From NCBI GenBank assembly GCA_963728855.1, contig CAVSLN010000004.1, forward strand, positions 1 to 64,000: DNA of 64,000 nt, in the 5' to 3' direction. The translations under genes were made by a program, and so were the position numbers. Under the pieces are notes generated by a model that saw only the letters and a list, made by a program, of their open reading frames with translations, ran no database searches and was not told the DNA's origin. The stretch is from AC-43 sp963728855 (GTDB lineage Bacteria > Actinomycetota > Actinomycetes > Mycobacteriales > Micromonosporaceae). Positions 48,076 to 57,390 of this stretch are shown in pieces (position 1 is the first letter of the stretch; every line of letters starts with the position of its first letter).

Positions 48076-48450
48076 ATGACGATCATCCGCTCGCTGCTGC
48101 TGTTCACGCTGGCTGCGGTCGCCGAGATCGGCGGTGCCTGGCTGGTCTGGCAAGGCGTACGCGAACATCGCGGCCTGCTGTTCATCGGCGCCGGCATCGC
48201 CGCCCTCGGCGCCTACGGCTTTGTCGCCACCTGCCAACCCGACCCACACTTCGGCCGGGTTCTGGCCGCCTACGGCGGCATCTTCGTCGCCGGTTCCCTC
48301 GCCTGGGGCATCGCGGTCGACAAGTTCCGCCCCGACCGCTACGACATCATCGGAGCCGCCCGGTCGGGCTCGGCGGCTGGGTGGAAGTGTTGGTGGCGGC
48401 CGGCTGCGACGCGAAGGGTTGCTGGTCATGACGGGTGGCAGGTCGATTGA
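48076..48450 (+). CDS. YnfA-family membrane protein with replaced C-terminus
   Basis: The first ~95 residues match YnfA (UPF0060): FTLAAVAEIGGAWLVWQGVR, GIAALGAYGFVATCQPDPHF, GRVLAAYGGIFVAGSLAWGI and VDKFRPDRYDIIGAA. The family ends with a fourth helix (about 12-15 residues more). Here that helix is replaced by a Trp/Arg-rich tail and the frame runs into the next gene. The last helix is therefore lost and function is doubtful. It follows the mer-like genes in the same direction. Confidence 0.75.
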   Translation: MTIIRSLLLFTLAAVAEIGGAWLVWQGVREHRGLLFIGAGIAALGAYGFVATCQPDPHFGRVLAAYGGIFVAGSLAWGIAVDKFRPDRYDIIGAARSGSAAGWKCWWRPAATRRVAGHDGWQVD

Positions 48451-48811
48451 GGCGGTCGCGGCTGGCCTGACCGCGGCGTTCTCGGTGGGTGATCTGGATC
48501 ATTTGGCGCGGCTGTTGGCATCGGATGTCCGGTGGGGTGGGCAGGAGGACACCGAACAGACCTGCCATAGCCGCGGGCAGGTGCTGGCGTGGTATCAGCG
48601 GCTGCGGGTACAGGGTGTGCGGGTCCAGGTGCTGGGAACGCAGATTCGCGGTGACGCGGTGGTGCTGCGGATGGCGGTGCAGTGGCCCGAGGGCTGGGAC
48701 GATGAGGACCTTCGCCGGTCGACACGGGCACAGATCTTCCTTGTTCGCGACGGCCTGGTGGTCGACATCCGCGATGACGACAGCGAGCCTGTCGCCGACA
48801 CCGCGGTGTAG
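48428..48811 (+). CDS. SnoaL-like/NTF2-fold protein
   Basis: An intact 127-residue soluble protein. RSIEAVAAGLTAAFSVGDLD, HLARLLASDVRWGG and a C-terminal AQIFLVRDGLVVDIRDDD follow the cone-shaped NTF2/SnoaL fold (helix, pocket, curved sheet). Members bind small ligands or catalyse isomerisation and hydrolysis. The substrate cannot be told. The start at 48,428 overlaps the aberrant end of the YnfA-like gene, marking a recombination joint between them. Confidence 0.7.
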   Translation: MTGGRSIEAVAAGLTAAFSVGDLDHLARLLASDVRWGGQEDTEQTCHSRGQVLAWYQRLRVQGVRVQVLGTQIRGDAVVLRMAVQWPEGWDDEDLRRSTRAQIFLVRDGLVVDIRDDDSEPVADTAV

Positions 48812-48879
48812 CGGGGTATCCGCCGCGGGGTGGGCCGTGGCGGGGATGCTGACAGTCGCCGCCGCCTCGTGGCCGCCGG

Positions 48880-49238
48880 GTAGACCTGTGCTGCTGGTAC
48901 GGGCCGCCGCCGAGCGGCCGCCGTTCGCCGACGCCGTGTTCGACCTGGTGACCGCCACGTTGACCTACCGGCACTGGGCTGACCAGGCCGCCGGGATCGC
49001 CGAGATCGGTCGCGTCCTGGCCCCGGGTGGGGTGTTCGGCCTCGCGGCGCTGCTCATGACACCGCGCTGCGCACCGCGCTGGCGGCGGCGCGGGGCAGGG
49101 CCGGCGCGGCTTCCGGCATCCCTGGTCGCCGCGCTGGCCGGTGCCGGGCTGCGCACCGACATGGCGGAGGACGTGGCCGGGTTCGGCCCGATCCCCGACG
49201 TGACATTCGTCCTCGCGCGGCGCCTTCCGCGGCGGTGA
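48880..49238 (+). pseudogene. SAM-dependent methyltransferase, C-terminal fragment
   Basis: The frame reads ERPPFADAVFDLVTATLTYR, HWADQAAGIAEIGRVLAPGG and VAALAGAGLRTDMAEDVAGF ending FVLARRLPRR. This is motif II (post-I) through the end of a class I methyltransferase. The SAM-binding motif I (GxGxG) is absent upstream, so the enzyme is incomplete. Confidence 0.6.
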
Positions 49239-49638
49239 GTCCTCGGGCGGCTGCTGGCTCCTTCGTGATCAACAAGGCCGTTCCAGGGGAGACTCTGCCA
49301 ACGTAGCCCAGGAGCATCGAAGAACATCACCAGCACGTTGAACACGTGGACATCACCATGGTGACCAACCCGCCCAGGTTCATCCTCATCTACAGCGCCG
49401 CCTTCGTCCTCATCTTGAGCGCCGCGTAACAGCCAAGGTCGACCGGAGCGAATGTGCATCAACGCGGTCGTGATCCGGTCCACCGCCTTCCGCGGCACCG
49501 GTACCGTGACCCCGCCCCACCCGCCTCCGTGCGCAGCGCGACTACCCGCCGACCATGCCCACGCCCCGTCGCAGCTGTTCTCGCGTCAGAGCACGACTGT
49601 GCGAGCCCGCTGTTGTGCCTGCAAGGCCGCCCGTTCGC
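49239..49638. other. unassigned interval
   Basis: No supported gene lies in these 400 bases. A short hydrophobic peptide (PPRFILIYSAAFVLILSAA, about 49,370-49,428) ends at a stop and may be the tail of a lost membrane protein. Confidence 0.4.
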
Positions 49639-52002
49639 TCACCGGGCGACGAAGGTACGGCCGAGCCAGGCCAGGTCGGTCCGGTCACGCTGGCGTGCCT
49701 CCCGCTCGCCTGTGAAGAGCGCATCGGTCTTGTTCAATACCAGGGTGTAGGGTCGCCCGCTGCGCCGGGTTTGATGCTGCACCGGCAGTTCGGCCTGGTC
49801 GATTCTGCTGTGGACGTGACGGCGCCGCTGTTCTGCCAACGGCCACTCGAACGCGCGCCGCACGGGGTCGCCCAGGAAGGCGCCCAGGGTCTGGCACAGT
49901 TCGCAGCGGCATCCTTCCGGTAGCTCGATCGACCAGTCGTCGGCGGCCCTGGCCGGCTGGGCCAGCCGAGCCTGGAGCCGGGCGGCGCAGTGGCGGGCGA
50001 TGACGTCGAGTCCTGACTCGCGGTGGGTCTGCCGCTTGGTCTTGTGGGCTGCTCGCAGCGCGGACATCGCGCACACGACCAGATCGTCGTTGTCCTGGCG
50101 CAGGAAGGCGACCACCTCCTGACGCAGATCCGCCGCCGCGACGATCGCCGTGCTCACCAGCAAGCCGGCGGCGGCCGGCCCGAGTTCGCCCAGTGCCTTG
50201 TCCCGGTAGCTCGGCGTGGGGAATCGCAGCATCTCGCCCGCCGATTCCCGCAGTGGGGTCCAGGCGGCGGCGGACAGCAGCCGGCCCACCGGCACGCCTG
50301 CTTCGGGTGCCGTACGCAACGCCTCGCATACGGCTGGCAGGGACTCCAGCCAGACCGTGCGCTGCGGCTGCCACGACATGTACCCTGGCCGGTCCCGGCC
50401 GAACCAGACCGCGACCAGGTCGCGGGTCCAGGACTCGCCGTAGTGCGCCGCGAGTTGGGCCAGCGATGCCGCGTGGGTGCGGGCTAGCATCTCGATCTGG
50501 AACGGCGCGAGCAGCATGGCGGCGGTGCCCGGCTCGTCCAGGCCCTGGGCGACCGTGAGCGCCTTGCCCAACAGGTGCTCGGCGTTCGCCTTCGCCGCCA
50601 CGCCCCAGAAGGAGGCCAGCGTGGCGGCGGCATCCCGGGCCCCGACCACGTCCCCCGCCCGGACCAGATCGGCGAGCCGGTCGAGGGCCCATCCGGGCGA
50701 GGCCTGCGCGCGGACCGCGAAGTCCCACCGGCGCGGCCACATCACGATCGCCGCCCTGCGGTACCAGCGGTCCAGGGTGTTGCCGTAGTTGCCCATGTAG
50801 CCCTCGTACGACGAATCGTTGGGCGACAGGTTCGCCGTGGGCGTCGTCGCGCACACCTCATCGTCGGAGACGGTCAGCGAGGTGGGTGTAGCCTCGTCCG
50901 ACTCGTCCAGCCAGCAGTCGAGGCTGGTCGTCGATTCGATGAGTTCCTGCAGCTCGTAGTCGTCCGATGAGTCACCATCACCGTCCTCGTCACCGTCCTC
51001 GTCGCCGTCCTCGTCGTCGTCCCAGTACCGACCGCGCCACCCTCGGCGTTCCCAGGAATCTGCCTCCTCGGTGCTCCACGTCTCGTGTACCTCCGCCAGC
51101 GCCAAGGCGACCTCGCAGTCGGCGGCGTGTGCCGCCGCCCGGACCATCGCAGCCCGGCTGGCGTCGTCTCCCTTGAGCCGGGCCCAGCCCAGCGCGCGCT
51201 GCGTGTACTCGTGGTCGAGCAGGTACACCAGGCGGGTGGGCTCGTCAGAATCGCCGAAGTGTTCGCCCAGACAGCCGGCCAGTTCGGCGGCCAGGCCCGG
51301 GTCGGCCCGGACGGCCGCCGCAGCGACCGTGTCGCCTTTGAGGAGCAGGTTGTAGGTCAGCACGACCCGGTAGCCCGACGTGACCGGCCGGACGTGGTGC
51401 CGGCAGTCCGCGTAGAAGGCCACGAACGACAGCGACTCCTTCGACGACCGGTAAGTCGCGGTCTGACCGGCATGCTCGACCACGAGTACACCGCCCTTGG
51501 AGTCGGAGGGCAGCGTCACGACCAGGGTCCCGATCATGGCGTCGGCCTTCTCGGAGTCCTGGTGCGGGGCGAAGAACTGGCCCCGTGCGTAGACCAGCAT
51601 CGAATGGAACTCGGCCGCCAGCTGGCATCCATCCGGCAGACCGAGATCGGCGCGCAGGCGATCGAGAATGGGGCGCAGGGTAGCGTTCCACTGCCGCTTG
51701 TCGATCTTTATGCGGCTCTTCGGGACCTCCCACGTGTCGCGGACCTTCGCGTCCAGCAGCGTCTGCTCGCCCTTGCCGAACCGGGCCGGTCGACCTATCA
51801 GGCACAGCTGCTTCGCCTGCCGGACCGAGACGGGCAGGGCGATCGGGCCGACGCCGTCGACCTCCAGCCGCAGGTCATCGGGGCGGGCTGTGCGTCGCGC
51901 GCTGAACGAGCCCGCAGTTGCGGCCCCACCCAGAAGACTCGCAAACCGGTCACGCGCAAAGGTTGCGATCGAAGGCACGGCAAGACTGTAGTCGCCCTCC
52001 AT
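49639..52002 (-). CDS. 2OG-Fe(II) oxygenase (prolyl 4-hydroxylase-like) with long C-terminal region
   Basis: An intact 787-residue protein. Residues 130-220 form the jelly-roll core: LAAEFHSMLVYARGQFFAPH with the HxD pair H147/D149, GTLVVTLPSDSKGGVLVV, then CRHHVRPVTSGYRVVLTYNL with the distal His203 and Arg212 that binds 2-oxoglutarate. All iron and cosubstrate ligands are present, so it should be active. A run of Asp/Glu/Gly (about residues 330-350) separates it from an all-helical HEAT-like C-terminal half (EMLRFPTPSYRDKALGELG). No membrane or signal sequence is seen. The substrate is unknown. It is transcribed away from the helicase gene at 52,289. Confidence 0.8.
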   Translation of the reverse strand: MEGDYSLAVPSIATFARDRFASLLGGAATAGSFSARRTARPDDLRLEVDGVGPIALPVSVRQAKQLCLIGRPARFGKGEQTLLDAKVRDTWEVPKSRIKIDKRQWNATLRPILDRLRADLGLPDGCQLAAEFHSMLVYARGQFFAPHQDSEKADAMIGTLVVTLPSDSKGGVLVVEHAGQTATYRSSKESLSFVAFYADCRHHVRPVTSGYRVVLTYNLLLKGDTVAAAAVRADPGLAAELAGCLGEHFGDSDEPTRLVYLLDHEYTQRALGWARLKGDDASRAAMVRAAAHAADCEVALALAEVHETWSTEEADSWERRGWRGRYWDDDEDGDEDGDEDGDGDSSDDYELQELIESTTSLDCWLDESDEATPTSLTVSDDEVCATTPTANLSPNDSSYEGYMGNYGNTLDRWYRRAAIVMWPRRWDFAVRAQASPGWALDRLADLVRAGDVVGARDAAATLASFWGVAAKANAEHLLGKALTVAQGLDEPGTAAMLLAPFQIEMLARTHAASLAQLAAHYGESWTRDLVAVWFGRDRPGYMSWQPQRTVWLESLPAVCEALRTAPEAGVPVGRLLSAAAWTPLRESAGEMLRFPTPSYRDKALGELGPAAAGLLVSTAIVAAADLRQEVVAFLRQDNDDLVVCAMSALRAAHKTKRQTHRESGLDVIARHCAARLQARLAQPARAADDWSIELPEGCRCELCQTLGAFLGDPVRRAFEWPLAEQRRRHVHSRIDQAELPVQHQTRRSGRPYTLVLNKTDALFTGEREARQRDRTDLAWLGRTFVAR

Positions 52003-53281
52003 GCGCCGAGTGGGAGCCGCATCCGCCTGGGCGGCTCCCGCCGGCCGCGTCGCCATCTGCCTGTGGTGTACCGCCGTCCACGCGATCACCATCGCGCTGT
52101 TCGCCGTCGTCGCGGCGGCGACCGCGTGGATTGAACCTTCCGGCACCGGGGCCGCACCGGCACAGCGCCGACGATGACGTCGCTGCCAGTCACCCCGACA
52201 GACAAACTGCCCGACGGCTGCGCGAGGGGCACGCGTACTGCTGGCTGACCTCGAGGACCCGGCCGGCATCGAAGACCCGGTCGACGCCGTGGATCTGCCT
52301 GAGCTGGACGCCGCCGACCGGCGGTGGCTGGCGGTCGAATACGCGTTGGTTGCCCTTATCGGGGACGGCCCGCAGGAGGCGTACCACCTCCTGCGCGACC
52401 TCGACGGACTGGACGCGGTGACCGACAGCGGCCACCCCGACGCCGCGCCCCTGGGCGACGCGCTCGCCGACCTGGTCGCGGCCGGCGGCCCAGCGGTGCC
52501 TACCTACCAGCCGAAGATCGCCCTGACTCGGGTGCGGCCGCCGGTGCGGCGGCGGGTACGCATGCCCGCCACGACTACCCTCGACGCGCTGCACCGGATC
52601 ATCCAGGTGGCCTTCGACTGGGACGACGATCACCTGCATGTGTTCACCGTCGACGGTCGCCGCTACGCCGATCCGTTCTTCGATCTCGACGACTGCGCCG
52701 ACGAGTCCCGGGTACGGCTGGGCAGGTTGCTGACCCGGGCCGGCGGGTCGATCGGCTACGTCTACCTCCTGTGCGTGCACCCCACCGTGTTCGCCCTACC
52801 CGATGACGCGGACACCACCAAGCCAGGGGCGATCACCTCGGTCGTGTTCGGCGGCCTTGTCGCCGACCAGGCCCGCACCGACCAGATCTGCCGCGACGTG
52901 CACGCGGCGCTCGGGCGGGGCCGCAACTGCCTGGTCCTGACCCGCCAGACCGCCCACGTCGAAGCCCTCGCCGACCGGCTGCGGGAACTCGGGCATGAAC
53001 CTCACCTGCTGTATGCCACCCGCAAGGAACTCAAACAGGTACTCGCGTTCCTGGCCGACCCGCCCGCCGAGGGGCCGCCGCTGCTGGTCGTGGCCACCGA
53101 TAAGTATGTCGGCGAGGGATACGACTGCCCGCGGCTGGACACGCTGTTCCTGGCCCACCCGGTGTCGTTCAAGGGCAGCATGGTCCAGTACGTCGGCCGG
53201 ATCCTGCGCAACCACCCGGGCAAGACCACCGTCGAGGTCCACGACTACGTCGATGAGGCTGTCGGGGTGCTGGCCGCCATG

Positions 53282-55160
53282 GACTCTGCTGGTTATTCGC
53301 CGTTCAGGCTGCGAGGGCGAGGTCCAGGCGTGAGAGATGGCTGGTACGGCGGGGATCGAGGATCTCGCCGTTCCACCAGGCATCGAGGCGGATGAGGTTG
53401 AGCGCGGCGGCTTTGACGTTGTGGTCGAGGCTGGTCTTGGCCAGTCCGCGGTAGCGGGCCCGGCGGGTGTCGGTGACCTTGGTCGCCTGGGCGATCGTTG
53501 CCTCGACGCCGGCTCGTCGGGCGTAGCGGGCCTGCCACTGCTTGGTGGTCTGTTCGGCTCTGGCGGCGTCGAGGGCCTGCTGGACCTGCCGAGGCCGGAG
53601 CGTGAGCTGGCGTCCGTCGCGGGTGGCGGTGGTGCATTTGGCCTTGACCGGGCACGACTGGCAGACCTCGCCGGCATACTTGACGACGATGACATCGGTG
53701 CCGCGTTGGGATGCCGGGGTCCACCAGGCGTTGGTCCTGCCCTGGGGGCAGGTCACGGTCTGGGCGTCCCAGTCGACATTGAAGGCGGTGCGGTCGAAGC
53801 CTTCCCCGGCGCGCGCCTGGGGTGAGGTGTCGGCGAGCATCGGGGTGACCAGCCGGACCCCGTAGTCGGTCAGGCTGGACACCAGCAGGTCCGCCGAGGG
53901 GTAGCCGGAGTCCACGTAGTGCTCGTCAGGTAACAGGTCACGATCGGCCAGGTCGTGGTGGATCGGCTCGGTCATCACGGTGTCGGGCACGGACGCGTCG
54001 GTGGTGGCCACGTTCGTGATCAGGTTCGGTGGCTGGTCGGGTACCCAGTCACCGGGGGCGACCGGGTGCGTCGGCGGGTCGGCGTCGCAGGGCTCGGACA
54101 CGTGCAGCTTGTACCCGCACCAGGTCAGGTCCCGCTTGCCGCCCCAGCGGGCATCGACGTCGTAGGGGGACACGATCCGGGATCTACCAGGCGGGAGCCC
54201 GTCAGTGTCGGCGTCCCGCAATGTGATCACCTCCTGCCCGGTGCGGTCGGCGGTGACCTTCGTGTGCTGCACCAGTACCCGCCGCAGCACCTCGACCGCG
54301 GGGAGCTCGCGCAGCCATCCCGGCGACTCGGGGTGCCACACCGCGTGCTGCAGGGCGTGCCCGTCGCGGGCGAAGTCGTTGCCCAGCGCCGCCCGCTTGG
54401 TCTTCGACGACGGCATCCGCCATGTGTCGATCCGCGCGGCGTAGCGGCGCTGCCAACTGGCGTCCAGCACCGCCGACACCCAGCCCGGGTCCGCCGCCAC
54501 GAGGGCCTCCAGGCAGGCCCGCACGCTCTCGCCGACCAGTTCGATCTGGTTGAGCAGCCGCACCGCGGCGAGCACGTGCGTGGAGTCGGTGCGCTGCTTG
54601 CCGCCGGCCTTGAGTAGTCCCTTGTCGACCAGCCGGGCCACCAGCAGGTCCAGCGCCCGCGTGTGCAACTCGTGCGACACCAGGCGGGTGCGGAACTCCG
54701 ACAAGATCGACGCGTCGAACCCGGGGTCGGTCAACTCCAGCCCGAGCGCGTACTTCCACGACAGCTTGTCCCGTACCGCCTCCGCGGCCTGCCGGTCGGT
54801 GAGCCCTTCACCGGCCTGCAACACCGTCACCAGCATCAGCCGCCCCGGTGACCAACCTTCCGGGCCGCACTCGGCGAACGCGGACGCGAACCGCGCGTCG
54901 GCGAACACCTCGCCCAGCTCGTCGCGCGCCGCGATGGGCATCGGCGCCCGCTTCCCGGCGTAGATCGCCAGGACCGCCCGGGTGATCTCGCCGGACGGCT
55001 CGGGCCATGGCTGGGGGTGCAACGACATCGGTCACCGATCCTACGGCCGGGGACAAGGAGGGGAACCGACCGCACCACGATCATCCCAAACACCCCGAAC
55101 GTCACCACACAGGCCGTGAACAGCAGAAACTCAGCAGCCTGCCGAATGGCCAGCAGAGTC
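53282..55160 (-). mobile_element. IS1182-like insertion sequence
   Basis: This 1879-bp element starts GACTCTGCTGGTTATTCG and ends with the complement of GACTCTGCTGGCCATTCG. A 6-bp target duplication GCCATG lies at 53,276-53,281 and 55,161-55,166. Removing element plus one duplication restores the helicase frame exactly, so the insertion is recent. Confidence 0.92.
53304..55028 (-). CDS. IS1182-family transposase
   Basis: An intact 574-residue DDE transposase: N-terminal GWSPGRLMLVTVLQAGEGLT with DRQAAEAVRDKLSWKYALGL, KQRTDSTHVLAAVR (first Asp), EHYVDSGYPSADLLV (second Asp), a Cys motif CPQG/CQSCPVKAKC, and RRAGVEATIAQATKV with the catalytic Glu. The element has no other gene and seems functional. 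Confidence 0.93.
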   Translation of the reverse strand: MSLHPQPWPEPSGEITRAVLAIYAGKRAPMPIAARDELGEVFADARFASAFAECGPEGWSPGRLMLVTVLQAGEGLTDRQAAEAVRDKLSWKYALGLELTDPGFDASILSEFRTRLVSHELHTRALDLLVARLVDKGLLKAGGKQRTDSTHVLAAVRLLNQIELVGESVRACLEALVAADPGWVSAVLDASWQRRYAARIDTWRMPSSKTKRAALGNDFARDGHALQHAVWHPESPGWLRELPAVEVLRRVLVQHTKVTADRTGQEVITLRDADTDGLPPGRSRIVSPYDVDARWGGKRDLTWCGYKLHVSEPCDADPPTHPVAPGDWVPDQPPNLITNVATTDASVPDTVMTEPIHHDLADRDLLPDEHYVDSGYPSADLLVSSLTDYGVRLVTPMLADTSPQARAGEGFDRTAFNVDWDAQTVTCPQGRTNAWWTPASQRGTDVIVVKYAGEVCQSCPVKAKCTTATRDGRQLTLRPRQVQQALDAARAEQTTKQWQARYARRAGVEATIAQATKVTDTRRARYRGLAKTSLDHNVKAAALNLIRLDAWWNGEILDPRRTSHLSRLDLALAA

Positions 55161-55243
55161 GCCATGTGGCGCAAACGGTCCCGCTCCTACACCCAACTCG
55201 GCTTCACCACCGCGAGCCGGTAGGCACCGCAGTGTCGTAGATG

Positions 55244-56383
55244 TCAGTCGAGTCGGGCGCGGTCGAAGCGGTCGAGCAGGCTGGGCTTGCGGGCGTGCTG
55301 CGCGCGCAGTTGCCGTACCCGCTGGGTGAACGCCGCAGTGCGGCCTTCGCGTTCGGCGAGGGTCTTCAGGTCGCCGAGCAGTGCGACGGCCGTGTCGTAC
55401 TCCTTGGGTTTCTTGGTCTCGATCATCGCGGCGACCTGCTGCCAGGCCTGTTCACCCTGCCCGGCCAGGGCCTGCAGTCGCTGCTCGCGGGCGGCCGCGG
55501 CGGCCTTTTCCCGGCGGGCCCGTTCGGCCGCCTCGCGCTGCTCGGCCTGCCGCTGCCGCTGCGCCCATCGCGCCTCGGCCGCCGCGAGTAGCTGGGCTAC
55601 GGTCCGGCAACCGGCCGCGTCCGCCCGGCGACCCGGCTCGCCGTGGAATCGGCGCAGCAACTCGGTACGCAGGTGCGGCTCGTCGCCGCGCAGCAGCCGC
55701 AGAAGGATCGCGTCCTTGTCGTCCTCGGGCAGGTGCTTCACCCACCGGGCCAGGCCCTCCGCGGAGGGTGCCTTCGCCGTGGTCTTGCCGCTGGCCTCGG
55801 CTGCCGCGGCGAGGAGGTCCTGGTCCAGGCGCAGGAAGTCGGCCAGGCTGCGCAGCGGCCCGGACAGCTCACCCAGACCCGCCGGTACCGGCGGCTCCAC
55901 CTCCTCCTCGTCCACCTCCCTCGCCTGGACGCACCGCAACCACGCCAGGTACAGCAACCGCGTGTCCCCCGCGGCCAACTCGGTACGGGCGGGCACGATC
56001 GAGGCCAGCCAGCCCTCGCCGTCGAACTCCCAGTCGCCCTCCTCGTCCTCACTACACAGATCGAGGATCACGTGCTCGCGGGTCGCCCAGGCCCGCGCCG
56101 ACTCGCCCGCGCAGTACGCCGCGGCCGTGTCCACGTCCAGCAGGCCGACCGGCACGCGCAGCATCACCCGATGGGTACCCCAGTTCGCCAGGTACAGGAA
56201 CGCGTCGTAGTACCGCTCCATCAACGCGTGCGGGTCGCCCTTGAAGTCGCCCCACTCGTAGGTGTTGACGAAACTCGACGCGGTGATCCGCGCCCGGGTC
56301 GACAACGCCCGCAGCTCACCCTGCTGCGCCGGCGTCAACGGCCGGTCCACCGCCACGAACTCGTAGTACTGGTACTCACTCAC
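55244..56383 (-). CDS. conserved hypothetical protein (SEYQYYEF family)
   Basis: An intact 379-residue protein from the GTG at 56,383, preceded by GGAGG. The opening SEYQYYEFVAVDRPLTPAQQ, then TRARITASSFVNTYEWGDFK, WGTHRVMLRVP and a long Ala/Glu/Arg/Gln coiled coil (about residues 285-350) define a family seen in many bacteria without a known activity. The N-terminal half may bind a nucleic acid or protein partner and the coiled coil may oligomerise it. It is the downstream gene of a two-gene unit with 56,409-56,723 and converges on the helicase end. Confidence 0.7.
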   Translation of the reverse strand: MSEYQYYEFVAVDRPLTPAQQGELRALSTRARITASSFVNTYEWGDFKGDPHALMERYYDAFLYLANWGTHRVMLRVPVGLLDVDTAAAYCAGESARAWATREHVILDLCSEDEEGDWEFDGEGWLASIVPARTELAAGDTRLLYLAWLRCVQAREVDEEEVEPPVPAGLGELSGPLRSLADFLRLDQDLLAAAAEASGKTTAKAPSAEGLARWVKHLPEDDKDAILLRLLRGDEPHLRTELLRRFHGEPGRRADAAGCRTVAQLLAAAEARWAQRQRQAEQREAAERARREKAAAAAREQRLQALAGQGEQAWQQVAAMIETKKPKEYDTAVALLGDLKTLAEREGRTAAFTQRVRQLRAQHARKPSLLDRFDRARLD

Positions 56384-56408
56384 CGACGTTGTCCTCCACA
56401 GTGGACAG

Positions 56409-56723
56409 TCATTGCCCGGACGCCCAGTGACGGTACGCCTCGATCCATTCCGCGCCCTGCGGTGGCGGGGTCGGCAACGGCAGGTCCAGGATCCCGACCG
56501 CCTGTTTGATGCGGCCCCGGTGGCAGACCGCCACGATCCCGCCATCGGTCAGATCGATCCGGCGGACAGTCACCTCGACGCCGAGGACCTGGGTCGTGAA
56601 CGGCACCACCAGGTTGTCGGCGATCATCGTGTACAGGCCGGTGAGCTGCTCGTCATCGTTATAGCAGTCCACGACCGCCTCGGCCACCAACACGTCCAAC
56701 CGCGACCGGCTCAGCGAACCCAC
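56409..56723 (-). CDS. small conserved hypothetical protein
   Basis: An intact 104-residue protein from the GTG at 56,723. It reads VLVAEAVVDCYNDDEQLTGL, VVPFTTQVLGVEVTVRRIDL, GGIVAVCHRGRIKQAVGILD and ends PQGAEWIEAYRHWASGQ. The beta-rich middle and PPxGAEWIxAYRHW tail recur in actinobacterial proteins sometimes labelled calcium-binding. No EF-hand is visible, so that label is not adopted. It lies 25 bases upstream of the 55,244 gene, likely one operon. Confidence 0.65.
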   Translation of the reverse strand: MGSLSRSRLDVLVAEAVVDCYNDDEQLTGLYTMIADNLVVPFTTQVLGVEVTVRRIDLTDGGIVAVCHRGRIKQAVGILDLPLPTPPPQGAEWIEAYRHWASGQ

Positions 56724-57149
56724 CGCGGCAGAGTAGCCCACTCCTCCGCCGGCCGTCCTTGGCACCGGAAGCCGCAAGTCGATCCGAACGAAGAACCGAC
56801 CGCGACGAGATGCAATGCCGACTGCCGCGCTGGGCGCCCAGAGCCGAGCCACCCCATCCGGGCCAACCTGCGGCAAGCCGAGGCACAGCTCCTCGCGACG
56901 GCGGCCGCTGTTGTTGATCTCGTGGTGCTCCGATGGTGCTCGGATGTTCGGCACCGTTCCGGATTTACGGCGCGATTCCAGGACGCTGGCCGACATTCAG
57001 CCCTCGCCACGGCCGACAAAGAGAAGAACCGATCATGCCCAAGCCGCGGACCAGCCGATACTCGCACCCCGCTACGCGGACTCAGGCTTGCGAAACGGTA
57101 CGCCACATGAGAGTCTTAGTACGGCAGACGAGACATATCGCCCATCTGA
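56724..57149. other. non-coding gap before the right repeat
   Basis: No supported gene exists here. The last ~15 bases (CCCATCTGA) belong to the anticodon stem of the tRNA-Arg fragment. Confidence 0.45.
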
Positions 57150-57390
57150 CTACGGATCAGAAGGTTGGGGGTTCGAGTCCCTTCGGGCGCGCAACATCAA
57201 AGGGCATCTGACCTGCGGAAACGCGGGTCGGGCGCCCTTCAAGATTCGTCCACTGTGGACTCCAGGTGCTCCTGGGGTGCTCGTCCGTTCCGGAATTGTT
57301 TGTGCCGGGCTCCGTCGCGGCGTGCTGCTGCGCGTCGATCCGTCTGGTTTTTGGGTGGGGCAACGTATTGGTCGACGCGGTTGACCTGCA
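57150..57390 (+). repeat. right 241-bp direct repeat with tRNA-Arg(ACG) 3' half (att-like)
   Basis: Colinear with 17,288-17,528 without any gap, differing at scattered bases. CATCTGA just upstream plus CTACGGATCAG give a complete anticodon arm (stem CTGA/TCAG, anticodon ACG), followed by the T-arm and acceptor 3' strand. The D-arm and 5' acceptor are absent. It marks the right boundary of the 39.9-kb segment. Confidence 0.75.

Larger units (their letters stand above)
52289..55223 (+). pseudogene. chimeric pRiA4b-ORF3/SF2-helicase gene split by IS1182
   Basis: Residues 74-158 (KIALTRVRPPVRRRVRMPAT, LDALHRIIQVAFDWDDDHLH) are a plasmid pRiA4b ORF-3 domain that stops at GYVY, where DFGDDWEH should follow. 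From residue 162 the frame is instead the C-terminal lobe of an SF2 helicase: NCLVLTRQTAHVEALADRL, VVATDKYVGEGYDCPRLD (motif V) and FKGSMVQYVGRILRNHPGK (motif VI). The frame crosses the fusion at about 52,768 without a break. IS1182 enters at 53,282. After it, from the target duplication, the frame continues WRKRSRSYTQLGF to TAG 55,221. Without the insertion the gene would code about 350 residues. Motif I and the DEAD box are absent. Confidence 0.75.
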
